NCBI RefSeq assembly: GCF_036370855.1 | Contig: NC_088113.1 | Location: forward strand, 20,914,501 to 20,978,500 | Length of the DNA stretch: 64,000 nucleotides | Direction: 5' to 3' | From: Dromaius novaehollandiae | Lineage: Eukaryota > Chordata > Aves > Casuariiformes > Dromaiidae | In this document: positions 38,541 through 52,200 of the stretch, one piece after another | Position numbering within the stretch: the stretch's first letter is position 1 | Layout: each line of letters opens with the position of its first letter | The notes under the pieces: model-generated | What the model saw: the letters and a program-made list of their open reading frames with translations, nothing else | Database searches by the model: none | Told to the model about the DNA's origin: nothing | Translations under genes and position numbers: made by a program

Positions 38541-41500
38541 CCCTTTTTGTTATACAGTGTTTATTAAGTAGATTCAGTCTTATATATGATATACAGATTC
38601 AAAAGAAAAAAAGGATTCCACATACTTATGAAATCAGTGCATTTAGCAAGTAATACCATGGAGATAACAGCTTGATTAACAGCTCATTGGTCTTTGTTAA
38701 GTGAGGGGAACAGGGAGTTGGCCTGTGCTAATCATTCCACAAACAGAACAGAATTAAGTTGCATCACATATATAATAGACACACATTCTAAGAATTAAAA
38801 TATTAAGCCACATTTACTGGAAAAATCCACAGTATATAACACAAATAACTCTTATCAAGCTCGTTGAGGAGGAAGTGCTCATCTGCTTAAGAGCCACATT
38901 AAGTTGCATAGGTGCCTATCTGCAAAAATATCATTTCAAAATGAATCAATTGATTAAGCAATAAAGTGTCACCTTAAAAGCTGGATTAAGTGCCATATGC
39001 TTTCTATTTGAGCCCTCTGGAAAGCACCGACTTTCCAAAGAGCTGTCTTCCGCTTCGTTTCCGAGCCCCCCTGTCTCCCGAGGGAACGCTCTCCTACCAT
39101 TTTAATCTGAAATTAACATCTTGGGCAGTTTAACCATGTTAGTTAAAGTATGTTTCCAATTATGCTGGATGAGTGTTTTCCCCCCCTGCTTCCTTGCAAG
39201 CCCCTAGTTGGCTTGATTGCTCTTCTCCATTGTTTGAATCCTAAATTGAGCTGAGCAGCTTTCACCTTTGTGCCGCCGATGTCGGGAGGAAGATGGTGAA
39301 GCAGCAGCACTGCGCTATTCTGTCTCTGCTCGGCGTTCTGCTGCTTTAGTTAACTTAGCTTCAGACTAATTCTCACTTTGAATTGCAGCCAATTCTTAAA
39401 CTGACTACTGGAAAAAATACAGTAGCATGTGCAAAAACCAAAATTGCTTATTGTGTTTCAGTTTTGTGGGGTCGTCTTTAAGGTAGGTATGTGTGTCGAT
39501 GCTAGGGTGAGTGAATCTGTGGCTTTGTTAAGCAGACGAACTGGGTGAGGTGCATCTTCCTCTTCAACAGCAGGTCTTGCAGAACACACAGGGGCTGGGA
39601 GTTCTGTACATGTAAACAGTACACTTTCACTGAGTCCAAAATTAGGAGCAAAAATACAAAGGTTCACATTGGTCTTAGGTAGATACAGGCGAAGAACTGA
39701 GCCGTACAGCTCTGAAACAACCAAACAAAAGTTTCTAAAGCACCACTAAATTATATAAAAATCAGACCATGGACGGATTGTAGTTGGTATTCTGGTGAAA
39801 TACTATGCTACCTTGTAAAAAGTTTTACAAAAAATTACAAATCAAAAGTATATTAACCCTCTGAGTTCGAAGCAGCATTTTTTTTTTTTATGAACTGGTA
39901 CTAAATCCGACAGCCACTTCTGGGAGAAAAGTGGCCCTGTGGATCGGGGAGGTACAAGTTACATCTGCTTGGAATCCTGGGAACGCTTTCCCATGCTGAA
40001 ACACTGTCATGGGAACTGAACATCCGGGCAGGATGGTTGTGGTTTTTTTAAAAATAAAAAAATAAAAAAACTCAAATCACTGATTAGCTTTTCTTAAACA
40101 AAACGAAAAACATCCAGACCATTTGCTAACCCAGCATTCTCCTTTCACCTCTCAGAAAATCTGGACAGCCGGTGTATTCTGCTCCTGCTCATTCCTTGTT
40201 GAATCTAGACTAGACTCCTAACCTTCGACGTCTAGGGAGCGCCCAGGAATGTGGCTGTGAAACAGTCCGGGAGCACAGAAGAGCCACAACTGAGTATGGA
40301 TCAGTTAAAGAGCACTGAGATGTCCTACGGAGCTCGCTCCAAAGAAACGGTAAAGCTGCAGCTCACGGGGGGGAGAAGGGGGGTGAAATCCCTGACAAAA
40401 ATACATAGTCAATCCCATTTGTTTCATAGCTTGTCTCAGATGCGGCTGTCACCAGGGCTTTGGAAATCTGAGTCTGTACCATTCAGCTGCGAGTCATGAA
40501 CATCAGGTGTTACGACAGGGTAGACTGTTCAACATCCTTCCTATGCAACCACGAGTCTCATCCGTGTTCTACCAGCAGTTTAAAAAAGTGAAGAGCTACT
40601 AAACTTTAATACATGCTAAGACAAGTTCAAAGGTGATCTGGTAAAGACAGCTAAGACTTGTATAAATAAAACTTTAAACAAACTGTAGCTGATGTTGATC
40701 TGTTCGTAAGCCCCTGGGTAACCTCTTTTTGAGTTAACTGGATGGAAAACTTATGGCTAAATGTTCTCGATGGCCTCTGAGGGGAGCAGAGGCACCAATT
40801 CAGTTATAAAATCGTAGAGAGAATTCTGGGACAGCGATTGTCTCTGCCTCTCTTGCTCTAACATTAAGACTTTCACAAATGGCTGTGGTTACATATTTTG
40901 TAAAAGGTTTGTTACTTCATGGTATTCACACAAAAATAAATATTTACATAAATTCCAAGTATGGGAGGATGCAGTGGACAAACCAAGCAGGCTTGTGAAG
41001 TGCTGGGGAAAGCGTGAGTCTGAACCTGGCTCGTGGAGGGTGGCTGTTCTTGATGTCCTGCTCTGGACACCAGCCCCGCTCTCGTGTGTAATTTGGTCAG
41101 ACAGGATAAAGTACGGGTGTCCTAGAGACGTTTCTGAGCAATCACGCTGCTCCTTACTCCAGCGTTAACTCGGATTTAACAAACCACCATCTTATCTCTG
41201 CAGGGACACGCTGCACAAAATGGCCAGGAATTATGATGTCCCTTTTTTCCAACAACTGGGAAAACTTTAAGGTTTGAGGAAAACAGTCAATGCAATAGTT
41301 AATCCCTTCTGGTGCTGGGCCAGGCAAGTCTGTTCTAAAAAGCCAGTGGCTTTTTCTATTCTAAAACTAAGAACAAGGTATAGATTTTGTTTCTCTTCCA
41401 GTGTGTTTGGAACATAACTGGTTATAAAGGCTACCGAATAAACCGCCCAGGCTCGCTCCTGGCTGGAGACCAGCCTCAGCTACCTGCAGCAACTCAAACC

Positions 41501-43278
41501 CGTGTACGAGCACGGCTCCACAGAGCAAAGCCTTCATCATCAGGCTCAAACTGGCCTAAAAAAAAAGCTGGCTTCAGAGAGAGAAACCATCTACACTTAA
41601 AATGAGCAAATATGGTTTTATATTTATCGAATTTATCTTGTGATGACAATTTGTGCCCTAGAGGAGAGCAGGGAGGATCTCTGCCAGCTCTGAGCCGGGA
41701 GGAGGCAAGACGAATTCGCGTTCTCAGCAGCAGTTCGTTGCTGCTCTATATGGCTACAGACCACGTTGCATTGCTCAGCTCTGTTCAGCATCTTAGTGCC
41801 TGAGCGAAGTCCCTGGTTTTAGCAGCACTGGTAGTAGGTATTGCACCGAGCAAAACGAAGTGCATTATTGGGGGGAGGGGGGATCGGTAACTGGGCAGAA
41901 TGGTACTCAGACTACTTTTTTTCCACACTTTGGGAATTGTGGGCTTGTTCCAGGACTGTTACCAGGGAAGGGGGGAGAATCCTGGGCCCCAGAGAGAACT
42001 TTTGTCAGTTTTGCTGCTGAAATGTTGCCTGTCTCTCTCTGTCTTCTGGAAAGGAGTGAGCTCCTTGCTGAATTGAGCTTGCTTTTCAGGCAGAGAGTCC
42101 TCATTAGCCTTTATTATACCCATGCACGGTTTCTAAATGGTTTATTCTCTTGTTGCTACCCCCAGTGCTGGTTTCACACAGACTCGTGAAAACAGCTTTC
42201 CTCGCCGAGGAGAGGTGGGACGCAGCTGCATCGCAGCGAGCTGCCGTCCAGCAGCGGTACCCGCAGCGCCAGGGCAGCGGCGCTTGCTCAGCTGCTCAGC
42301 TGCTGGTTTCGTTTCGGACTCCCCAGTCTTATCCACTTGTCTGCTACACTTAGTCATACAGAACCAGCTCAGTCCTGGAAAAAGCCCACAATGGAGTGTG
42401 AGGTAGAATACAGATGGTGAACGCAAGACAGTGTTTCTCAGATGTTTCCTTCCTTCCTTCTCTTATCTGCAATGACTTAAATGAGTGCGAGACGTCCTTC
42501 TAGCTGGAGGTCTGCTGAGCTTGCTGAGTCTCTGCAGGAGATTTAGACCCCACTGCTGCTGCTACAGGACTGCTTAGAACAAAGGTCTAAACAGGACACT
42601 TTCTTCATTGTTCAGCTTCCACCTACGCTGGCTGGAGGCTGAGCAGCCTAGAAGTACTAGGGCTAGATGGCAAACTTGCACCCTGTGGGACAAGGGCTCC
42701 CCAGAGAAACAGGCATAGCTGCCTGGAAATTAGTAGTGTAGTGATATGGAATGTGTTATTTCACAGGAATAAATTCCTTCTGATCAGACAGACAAAAAAC
42801 TGGCAATCTGTACAAACTCAAAAGAATCCATTTTCAGAAAAATAAATTACTAAGGGGAGAGGAGGGTCCATTTCTCAATAAATATGTGATTCAGCTCACC
42901 TAAGACTTGAAAATTATCTGGGGATGGGATTCTAACATTTGGGTCCACAAAGGTTATTCTAAATACATCTGCAGCCCCAAACCTCCCCAGGCTCCCTTCT
43001 GCCCTTGAAAGTCCCACATCCTTCCAAGCTGCAGGTTTGGCTTCTGGTCAGCTAGACGCACACGTGTTGGTATGGTTCAAAAACGTGTCCTTGTGCCTGA
43101 AGTCCCAGGTGCTTGGAGTGTAAAAGAAAACAGGTCTTTTGGATTCCACCTTCTAAAACTACATGTACCCGCTGCTTCATGGGAGGACGATGGTGTTCCT
43201 GAGCAGGACACCGCTGGGAGCCTCTTTCTAGCAGGTATAAATTGTCTTCCGACAGAGGAGCGACGCAGACGCGAGGAG
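38541..43278 (-). other. NOL4L: NOL4L 3'UTR
   Basis: About 4.7 kb with no credible coding frame on either strand. It is A/T-rich with several conserved-looking AT islands, for example 38560-39000 and 40600-40960. A Pumilio-type word lies at 40941-40948 on the minus strand (TGTAAATA). The assignment rests on its position between the stop codon and the distal poly(A) signal; I see no promoter-like sequence in it. Confidence 0.65.
38560..38565 (-). terminator. NOL4L: NOL4L poly(A) signal (AATAAA on minus strand)
   Basis: TTTATT on the plus strand, so AATAAA in the sense of NOL4L. Just downstream in the minus direction the sequence reads AACAAAAAGGG and then turns GC-rich. It is the most distal clear signal below the NOL4L stop codon and sets the expected 3' end near 38540. 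Confidence 0.65.
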
Positions 43279-46200
43279 TCAGTTCTGCTGTAAAATGAGG
43301 TTTTCCAGTTCATCTGCAGATCGAAGGAGGAAAGCTGCGGACTCTCGGTAGCCGGCAATCAGCTGCCGCACTGCACTGATCTCCGTGGGACTCAGCTGGG
43401 CGGCCTGCATTCCCCTGCTGGTGCTGTTGGACGGGGCTGTGCTGGAGGCCCCCCCTTTCATGCTGAGATCGGTAGGACCTGTGAAGGGAAAGTGAGAGCG
43501 AAGGTCAGGAAGAGCCGTGGTGCTTGTGTCTGGCCAGATAAAATGAGATTTTTAGCAGCAGTTGTTGCTCCTGGGCCAGACCTTTATCTGGACCTTTACA
43601 CCTGGAGGAAGGTCATCTGCAGTTTAAGTCACGGGCCCTAAATAACATGCAAAGCCTCCAGCTCTGGAGAAGTTAGCTCAGACACCAAGCACAAGCAGGT
43701 CGCTGCCTGTGCAACAGCCACGACAAGGCAGGCGGCTTTCGAGTCGACCTCCTGCAACCTGCCCCACCTGCCCTGCCAAGAGGGAGGGTTTGCGACCGCG
43801 CTGCGGCTCGAAACCTGCGCTGCTCGGCTGCCTACCTGCACCGCCACCCTTCAAAGGGACTCGAGCGCTGAAAGACAGCAGCAAATGTCTTCCAGCTTTT
43901 GTTTCTTCCTCTGCACATGACAAGTGACATCCTGCGCGGGGGGTGTTTCCCGGTGTGTTGCTGGTTAACTACCTTGTGTTTGTGCCCAGGCACACGGGCC
44001 AAGAGGAAATTTTCAGCAGTTGCCCTACCTGCTGGGTAGGCTCTGCCGAGGGGGAAGGAAGGTGACCTGAGCAGGCTTTGCGGTGGCACCCGTGAGCTTA
44101 CCGAAAAGGTAAAGTGCTGAGCAGCACTTTTTTTTTTTTTTTTAACGGTTTGGGGGAGGTCTAAGCGTTCTTGCTGAGTTTTACGCTTTTGTGACTTAAT
44201 CCATAGATGAAATGAAGTCCTGCAAAATTTACGGCTTGCTTGATGGGCAGGGATAACTTTTTCTCTTAAGTACGTCTCTGCTCCAATTCTACAGTACGTG
44301 ACCATCTAGTCACAGACGTTGTGGTTTTCTGCAGAGCAGGGCAGTACTGTCACCCTCAGCTTACAGCACCTGCTGTGCGCGCTGCACATCTTTAATTTTG
44401 TGACTTTTTTCACGTGTGAATTCTCCAAGATCCAAGAAACATGTTTAATCACTGCTGTATTTGTCTGCAGAGACACGTGCATATCCATATATACGTATGT
44501 ATACAGCCTACTCTTGGTAGGAGCTACCAAGTGCTCTGCCCTTCAGTGAATATTAAAACCTTAAGGAATTACCAATATAACATTTGATCACATGGCAGAT
44601 TTGGGAGGCAGAGGGGGTTTAGACGTACATAGCTTGAGGAATGACATATTTAGGTAAAGGCAAGAGGAAGAACTACATTTATCTTTGTGTTGGACTAAGT
44701 AAGAGAGACCAAACAAGGTACAAGAACCATACAATCAGCTGAAGATGTATATTAGAAATGCAATACTAGTTGGGGAAAGGATGTAAGCAAAACTGGCAGC
44801 CTGTACGTAAAGAGAAAAGCCCCTAAGCTGATCCCATGGCTGTGAGCTGGAGCGTTGCAGGCCGAAGGATGCTGGAGAGGGTCACGAGAGCCGAGCTCTT
44901 GCTGTGTGGCCTGAGACGGGGTGGACGTGCAGGAGACAGAGCACAGGACAGTTAAGCAACACCACGAGACCAGGTGGGTCTCACTGCTAAGCGGCAGCAG
45001 GGAGGGGAGACCAATCACCCTGGGGCAGAAAGAAAAGAATCCCCAAAAAAGTAATGTTAAAGCAACAAATGATGAGGGAGAAGTGGAAAAAGCAGAGATC
45101 TTTCAAACTGGTCTAAGAAGTCCTGAGAAGGGAGAGCTCTGGGGAAGGGGAGGTGGCTGTGATGTGAAAGCAATTTTAGTGGACAGAAAAGGCTGCAGTA
45201 AACTGAGCTTTCTGTTACCCCCGCAGCTTACTGAGGAGGAAGGAGCTAGGAGAATAGGGAAGTGGGTTTGAGCAAGAATTGCCTTAGGTGGGGGATGGAG
45301 GGAGAAGACACACTGCTGGGTGACATATCCTTCCAGGCTTTATGCTTATGGAGTGGAGAAAAGATGCAGCTCCTTGCAACATTCCTTCCCTGTGCCCTGG
45401 GAGCTTGTGCTTACCTTTAAAGGCCTGGGAAAGAGCTTAAGCAGAGGGGAAAAAAATGGGAAGGAGAGGTTTAAAAAATCCATTAGAAAGAAGCAAGTTT
45501 GCTGCTGTGTGCCTTTATTGTGTGCTATAAGCAGGGCCTGTTTGCTTATTCTGGGGCATGCTCTAACTGGAACTGGGCCGAGATGTAGCTGCATCTGTTT
45601 GCTGTCTCACGTCAAGGCAACGGCGCTCTGGGCGTTTGTGCCTGGAGCGAGGAGGGTCGCTGGGAGCGGGGGGGGGCCTCGAGTGCACGCGCCGGGCTGA
45701 AGAGAAACCCTAGCTGCCTCCGCCGTAGCTGCAAGGATTAGGTCTCAGCAGCTGGAGACGAGGGTGGGATCTTTATTCAGGGTTAAGAGGCATTAGGAAG
45801 GGATGATAAGAGTTAATCCCAGACGGGCATCTTTCAGGACTCCGGAAATCACATCCTTTCAAATCCTCACCCCAGCCGGGGAGGGAGGGCCAAGGGCAGG
45901 GGAAGGAAGCCGGAGGAGCGCGCAGCACGCACGGGAGCAAGGGAAAGCAAAGTGGAGGCTGCTGAAGGACTGGCCAAGGTGGCTGGAGAGACCGGACCCT
46001 TTTCTCGATCCCACACTTCTTTAAGCTGCGTGTCGGGGAGTCACCAGCTACCATGGTACTTCCCTCAGTGCCCTGCTCAGACCCAGGCGACTCTGTTCTC
46101 GCCATTTACTCATTTATTATGAAATTAAAGTGGCTCCACAAGCCTTGACTGCTTTCTCTTACTACTTTCTAGCCCTGCAGTGTCAGCCCTGCTTCCCTGG

Positions 46201-49200
46201 CCGCCTCTCCGTGCGGCCCGGAGCCCCTCGCCGCCCTCCCGTGCCGCGGCGGGCGCTGCCCGTGCCACGGGCGCTGCGGCCGAGCGGCACCAGACGAGCC
46301 CCGTCCCAAAGAGCAGCTGATGGGGGCTGGGGGAAGGAACGGCTCATACCGGCAACAAGATCAGGGGAGCGATAGGCGCCTGCTCCTGTTAATAATTAAT
46401 AGGTGGTACGGATTCTCTTTTTTTTTTAAGTGACACTCCTTTCCTCCACTGGTTCCACCTATGCCTCCCTCCTAAGTTCAGGTCAACAACTAGCTGCTTG
46501 CAATAAGGCAAGTTGAGTGACTGGGCAGGGGCCTCTCCCAGCCGCGAAGGAAGAGGGGCTTTCGGGGCAACCTCTGCGCGGAGGTGGGAGAGGCCCTGCA
46601 GCAAAAGAGCTTGGTCTGAGCTGCGGGAACAGCCCCGGCTTTGCCCAGCTCGGAGAGGCCTGGCTGCTCGGACGCGGCGCGGCAGGGACGGCAGCAGAGC
46701 CGGCGGCTCCCGGCCCGCAGCACAGGGAAGCGCGGCACGGAGCCGGGTCTGCGTGGAGGGAGGGAGGAGGATGCCGGTGAAAGCAGGTCGGCCCCGTAAT
46801 GCCGCGCCGCTCCCCAAGAACGTGCCGCTTACCGTTACTGTGGTTCCCTGTTTGGAGCGAAGTGGGTGGCTGCAGGCTGCCGCCCAGGGACCCATAGCCA
46901 CGGTAGCTGTAGTTCAAACTTCCATTGATGTAGACTGGATCTTGGGAGTAAGATGAAGCTGGCAGTGAATAGGAGGAGTGGGTGATGGCCGTGGAGTCCC
47001 TGGAGTGCTGCTTGTCTAGAGCAATTGGTTCATCCTACACGGGGGAAACAAACAGACCCACTGCGGCGAGCAGCCCGACCTTCCTCTGCTTCCAGCCCAA
47101 GACACAAGACCTGCTGCTCCCCGGTGGCCCGTGGGCTGACGTGGGGTTAGCGAAAGCCAGTGTTCATGTCCCAGCTAAGGTACCCTGAAAGCCCTGGATC
47201 TCAGCATGCTCAGTGGGCCTGCTCCATAGCCCTGTGACTTCTTAGGAAGGCTTTCAAAAATGTTTTGCCAATTGGCCCAGAAGCTTTTCCCCTTTTCCCC
47301 CACTGCTCTCTCCTGCTGGTGGAAATTAAAGGACCTGTCTCTCGCTCATCTCCAGCTCCCACAGTCCCTCCAGAGGTTAACTGTAGCTTGGCCAGTCTCA
47401 CATCCCTCCCTTCAGCCTGGGAGCCTGTTTAGTGACTCCCCACCACGCACACTGCGTGCTGCCTCCTCTCCCTGCCCGCTTGCATGCTTTGTCACTCCTT
47501 CTGCGTGCTTTGTCACTCCTTCTGCATGTGCTCCCTGTCCTCCCGCTGCCATGCCACTGCCCGTGACGTGTGTGCTCTGCCCACTGTCTCCCTTCGCACC
47601 CGGCGCGAGACGAAGCTTGCGGCGATGCCACTCAGTGAGCCAGCGACCGGATAAAATTAGCTGCTGGCCTGGTCTGTCACCTCTGGCTTAGCGCCTGCTC
47701 CCTGCCCAGGCATGGGGAGATGTCCCTGTGCCTGGCGTGCAAAGCGCTGGGAGCAGCGTACCTGGGACGTCTGATAGATCTCCAGCCGCATCCGCTTGGC
47801 TGCTTTCCGCGTTTCGCTTTCACAGGCAGCTGCCAGGATGTTCTCTGCCATGGCTGAGGTCAGGTGAGGAGGGGTGGGCCTGGTCTGGGAAGACAGAACC
47901 ACATGAACGCTTTTAGGGAGCCATCGCCATGGTGGCTTGTTCCTTCCCTCAGACGCTCAACGTTAACTCAAAGCAAGCGTCTGCCAAGAGCACCTCCTGG
48001 GCACCGGACGCTTTAGTTTCTTCATGACACGTGCACCGAAAGGGCAGGAAACGTAAAACCCTTCTCCTTCCCTTGCACTGCCAGTCTGTAACCGGAGCCT
48101 GGCAGCATGTGCGCAGTGGGCAGACGGGCCGGCGATCCCTTGGGTTGACACAAGCTTAGAAGCAGCACAACTCGCCCTGCGCGCTGCCGGGAGCCCCCGC
48201 GAGCGAGGAGGGGGATGAGGAACCCCAGGGAGGCGGGGAAACGGCTCACCATCTCCATGCCGTTCTTCTTCATGCGGCGGCAGGATTTGAGGTAAGTGCG
48301 AATGCGTTTGCGAGCCCGCTCCTGGAACTCGGGGAACTGTCGGCTGCAAGACTCGATGATGGCCTGGATTTTCTCTTTGGGCTGCTTGGAGATGGGAACC
48401 ATTCGATCCAGATTCTCATCCACAAAAAGGCGCACAAACATCTATGAAGAAAAAGGTAGAAGGTGAGAGTACAGAAAAGCGGGCTTGCCATGCCCCCTCG
48501 GCTCCAGGTTCTGTCCTTACATTGAAGGCCTTTAGCCTCTCCGGGTCCATCCCTTCAGAGTCATTAATCTTATCGTTATCTTCATGGTCGTCGTGATCGT
48601 CATCATCTTCATCAGCTGTGGGAGCCCTGCCGACAGTCAGGTCTTCAGGGCAGCCACTGACTTCTGTTTTGATGGAGTCGTAGCTACCAGAGCTGTACGG
48701 AGGGGACTGCGAGGAGACAGGCAGTTAAAAGCGCGTAGCCCTTACCTTCCCGCGTACCCACCTCTGCAAAGGCCAGCCTTCAGGCTGCGCAAGTGACAGG
48801 CACATCAAAGACCTCTCCCTTGGCTCGCTGCTTCTGTCCCCTTTTTTGATGTCACGTTCTCCTTCCGCTGCAACCCGTGACCTGCTCGGGCACCCAGGAG
48901 CTAACCGGCACCGGCCGCGCTCCCCGGGCGCGCCCCAGCCTGGCAGCTCCTGCCTGCCCCAGTCGGGGCCGGACACGGTGACCTTACGGACACCGCGGTG
49001 GCCCAACGTGCAGCAAACACAGGTTTGCGTCTCGGCCTCTTGCAGCTCTGGCCTGGCCCCGAGCAGGCGGCAGCAGCTGTGAAGCAGGCGTGTTAGGTGA
49101 TGGGTGAGGGCAGGATGAGCTGCACGGGGCAGACAGCACCCAGCGCCGCGCACTGCTTAGCCCAGCCGGGACGGCACCCGAAGGCGCTGGGAACGCAGGT

Positions 49201-52200
49201 CTCGGTACGCGTGTTGGTGGCTCGCGGCCACCCCACGGCGGGGGCGAAGGGGGCTCGTGCTGCTCTGCAGCCAGCGGCTGCTGCTGAGCTCTCCTGCCTG
49301 CCCCCGTGGCGCGGCTTCTGCGTGGGAAAGGCCGGGCACGGCCCCTGCTGCCCGGCCGCGGCTTAAATGGATGCTGCCTCACGTGATGGCTGCTGAGACA
49401 GCCGAGAGCGGCCCGGGGCTTTACGGCTGCGCGCGGGGGCTGCGGCTGCGGCTGCGGGTGCTCCGGCGGCCCCGGCTCGCGCGGTCCCTGCTCCGCGCGG
49501 CGGGGAGGGGGCCAAGGCAATGGCTTCCACACGGGATGCCCAAGGGCAGCTTTCGCCATGAAACAGAGCGGAGGGGGGAGATGGACGGGCCGGGCTGAAG
49601 AAAGCCCAGCGCAACGTCCCGCTGCGAGAGGCGCGGCGAGGGTGCCGGTGCCTGGCGGGGGGGGGGGTGGCACGCTGCCTGCGGCCCCGCCGGCCCCGCC
49701 GCTCCCCTCCCGCCGCTGGCTGATCCGCTGGCACCGCGGCCTTGTCCTCGCTGAGCAGCAGCAGCCCTGACGCTGGAGCAAGGCCAGACACAGCCGCTCC
49801 GCAGCCACGGCGGCCGCGCTCCCTCCCCTCCCGCCAAGGCAAAGGATGCCGGCCGCAGCCCGCCTCCCCCCGGGGCAGCAGCAAAGGCCCGGGAGGCTTC
49901 GCGTGCATCCGCTCCCATCCTGCCGTGCCCGGTGCCGGCTCCGGTGGGGACGCGCGGCCTCCCCCGGGCCCGTACCTCGGCCGCCGTCTTCACGGCGTAC
50001 TTCACCCTGCTGCGCAGCCCGTCGGCGCTGCAGCTGTCCGACTGGTAGGACGGGGTGCCGTGGGCGGGCGCGAGCTTGTCGCAGAGGTTGATGGGCTGGT
50101 CGTCGGCGGAGGCGGCGAAGTCCATGGGGGCGGCCGTGCCATTGCCGTTCATCTCGGGGAAGGCGCTGTCGCCCTGCGTGCTGCTGGAGGTGGAGGGGTT
50201 CAGGGTGGAGGAGCCATTCCCGCTGCAGCTCTCCGACGAGGAGTCATCTGTAACGGGCAAGGAGGCGTCAGCGGCCCCGCGGAGGCCCTGGCCGCGCCGC
50301 CGAGGGCCGCGGAGCTTTTGCCTGAATAAGAACTTTGGAATTTGGTCCTTTTAGCGCTCTGTTTGCATTGCAGGGAGGAGAAAAGGGGCATTTCCTCGCC
50401 CTGCGCTGGGTCTCCCGTCTCAGAGCGCTGTAAGAAGGGGTAAAAGCTTGCACGGTTTGGGCCCCAGGCAGCTCGCGAGGAAATAAACCCCAGGACCCAA
50501 AGATTGGGGGTTTGCTGCTCTGCTGGGAGGTCTGGGAGGAGGTGGTCGCACCCAAGGACAGGCCGCACTTGGGTGGCAGGGAGGGGGTTAGCGCAGCGGG
50601 AAGGCGGCCGCAGAGCCCCGCGCAGCACAGCACCCGCTGCCCGCGGAGGCTCCCCGGCCGTGCCCGGCTGCGGGGACACGTGGGGCCGGCTCGGGGGCCG
50701 GGGCGACGCTTGGAAACTCCGGCCTGCTCCCCCCCCCCCCCCGCCGCAGTAAATCCTTTATTTCATTAGGTGCCTCCGCGAGAGGGAAAGGGCGAAGCAC
50801 GTGGGGAGCCGCTTCCTGCGCCAGCGAGCGCCGCGGGGCCGCGAACAAAGAGGCTGCAGCGAGCGACGAGCAGATGGCGGTGCCCGGCCTGACGGCCCGG
50901 CCTCGCGCTGCCGCGGGGCGCCCAAGGTGCGCGACACCCAGGACGGAGCCCGCTCGGGCCGAGGGGCCGACCGGGACGGCCGCGGCACGGTGCACCGGCC
51001 CCAACCGCCCCGCGCTGCTCCTCGGCCTCGGCCCGGCACCGGCATCCTCCTCCCGCAACCCTGCCTCCCCCTCCTTTCCCTTGCGCTGATCCACTTATTC
51101 GTCTGGGCAGTGACCGGAGCTGACCTAATCCCGGGGCGGCGTTCATGCTCCGCGGATCCCCCCGGCAGCACGCTCGCCGCGGGCTCGGCTCCATGTCGGG
51201 GACGGGGCGGGCGGCCGGGGGGATCCGCGCCGGGCAGGCGCTCTGTGGGCAAGGCCGCTCCGCCGGGCACCGTGCGGCTCCCGGAGGGAGGCTCCAGCCC
51301 TATCCCACGATGCCTCTCGGCAGGATTAAGGAGCATTATGCCCGTGCCCGCTCAGCCCGCCTGCCGCCGCTCCAGCAGCCCCGACCCCGGCGGCAGCCAA
51401 AGTCCTGCGCCGCGGCCCCTCCGGCAGCCCCCGGCTTGCGTTTGCTTTTGGGTTGCAGAAACCGCACAGCAGCTCAAAAATCGTGTTGCTACCTGACTCC
51501 GCTTCATTTAATAACCTTAATTCTGCTACAGCCCCAAAATACGGCAAACAAACGAGAAAATGTGTTTAGGAACCTGCCCAGGTGGAATAAGGAAACAAAA
51601 TGGGAAGCTGAAGCAGGGGACCAGCACCTAGTGCAGGAACAGTTTAATTTAAACCAAGGGTGAGCGTGAGTAAATAATGAGCTCTGCAAACCCACTCGCT
51701 ACAGATAATTTCCCTATTTCTACGTTTTTCATGGGTTATGCTCGCCCAGAACCTTTGCATATAGAGCGGGGGATTAATCTCCGTCTCGTAGGCGGAGAAG
51801 CAGCCTGAAATTTCGACGCCGATGTCCCTGGATCGCAACAGAGCGGCTCGGGCGCGCTGCAACGTGCGGGGCCGCCCGGGCGGGAGCCCGGCGCTCGGCG
51901 GCAGCGGGATGGACGGGCGGCACAAGCGCGGCAGGTGTGAGTCCGGCTGTTTCCCCACCGCACCCTCACCCCGGTCGTGCTCCCGGTACCCACCGGGCAG
52001 GGAGGCCGGGCCGGACCCCCAGAGCCTCGCGGTCAGGCTAAAATACACAAAACTTGTGAGACCTGTGAGGTTTCCCTGCAAACTCCCAGCGAGCGCCCAA
52101 AACACACCGATAAATAACAGGGCTCTGCGAGCAGCGGGAGGGCAACGCCAGGCTGTGCAGCCATGAATATATTCATTATCCAGCCAGCACGAGGCCCGTG

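Noticed and set aside
38460-38567. 35-codon plus-strand frame starting MAQSADGKRREAAANSGP at the NOL4L 3' end
   Set aside because: It has a start and stop but no promoter, splice or family evidence, and it overlaps the antisense NOL4L poly(A) signal. Chance is the best explanation.
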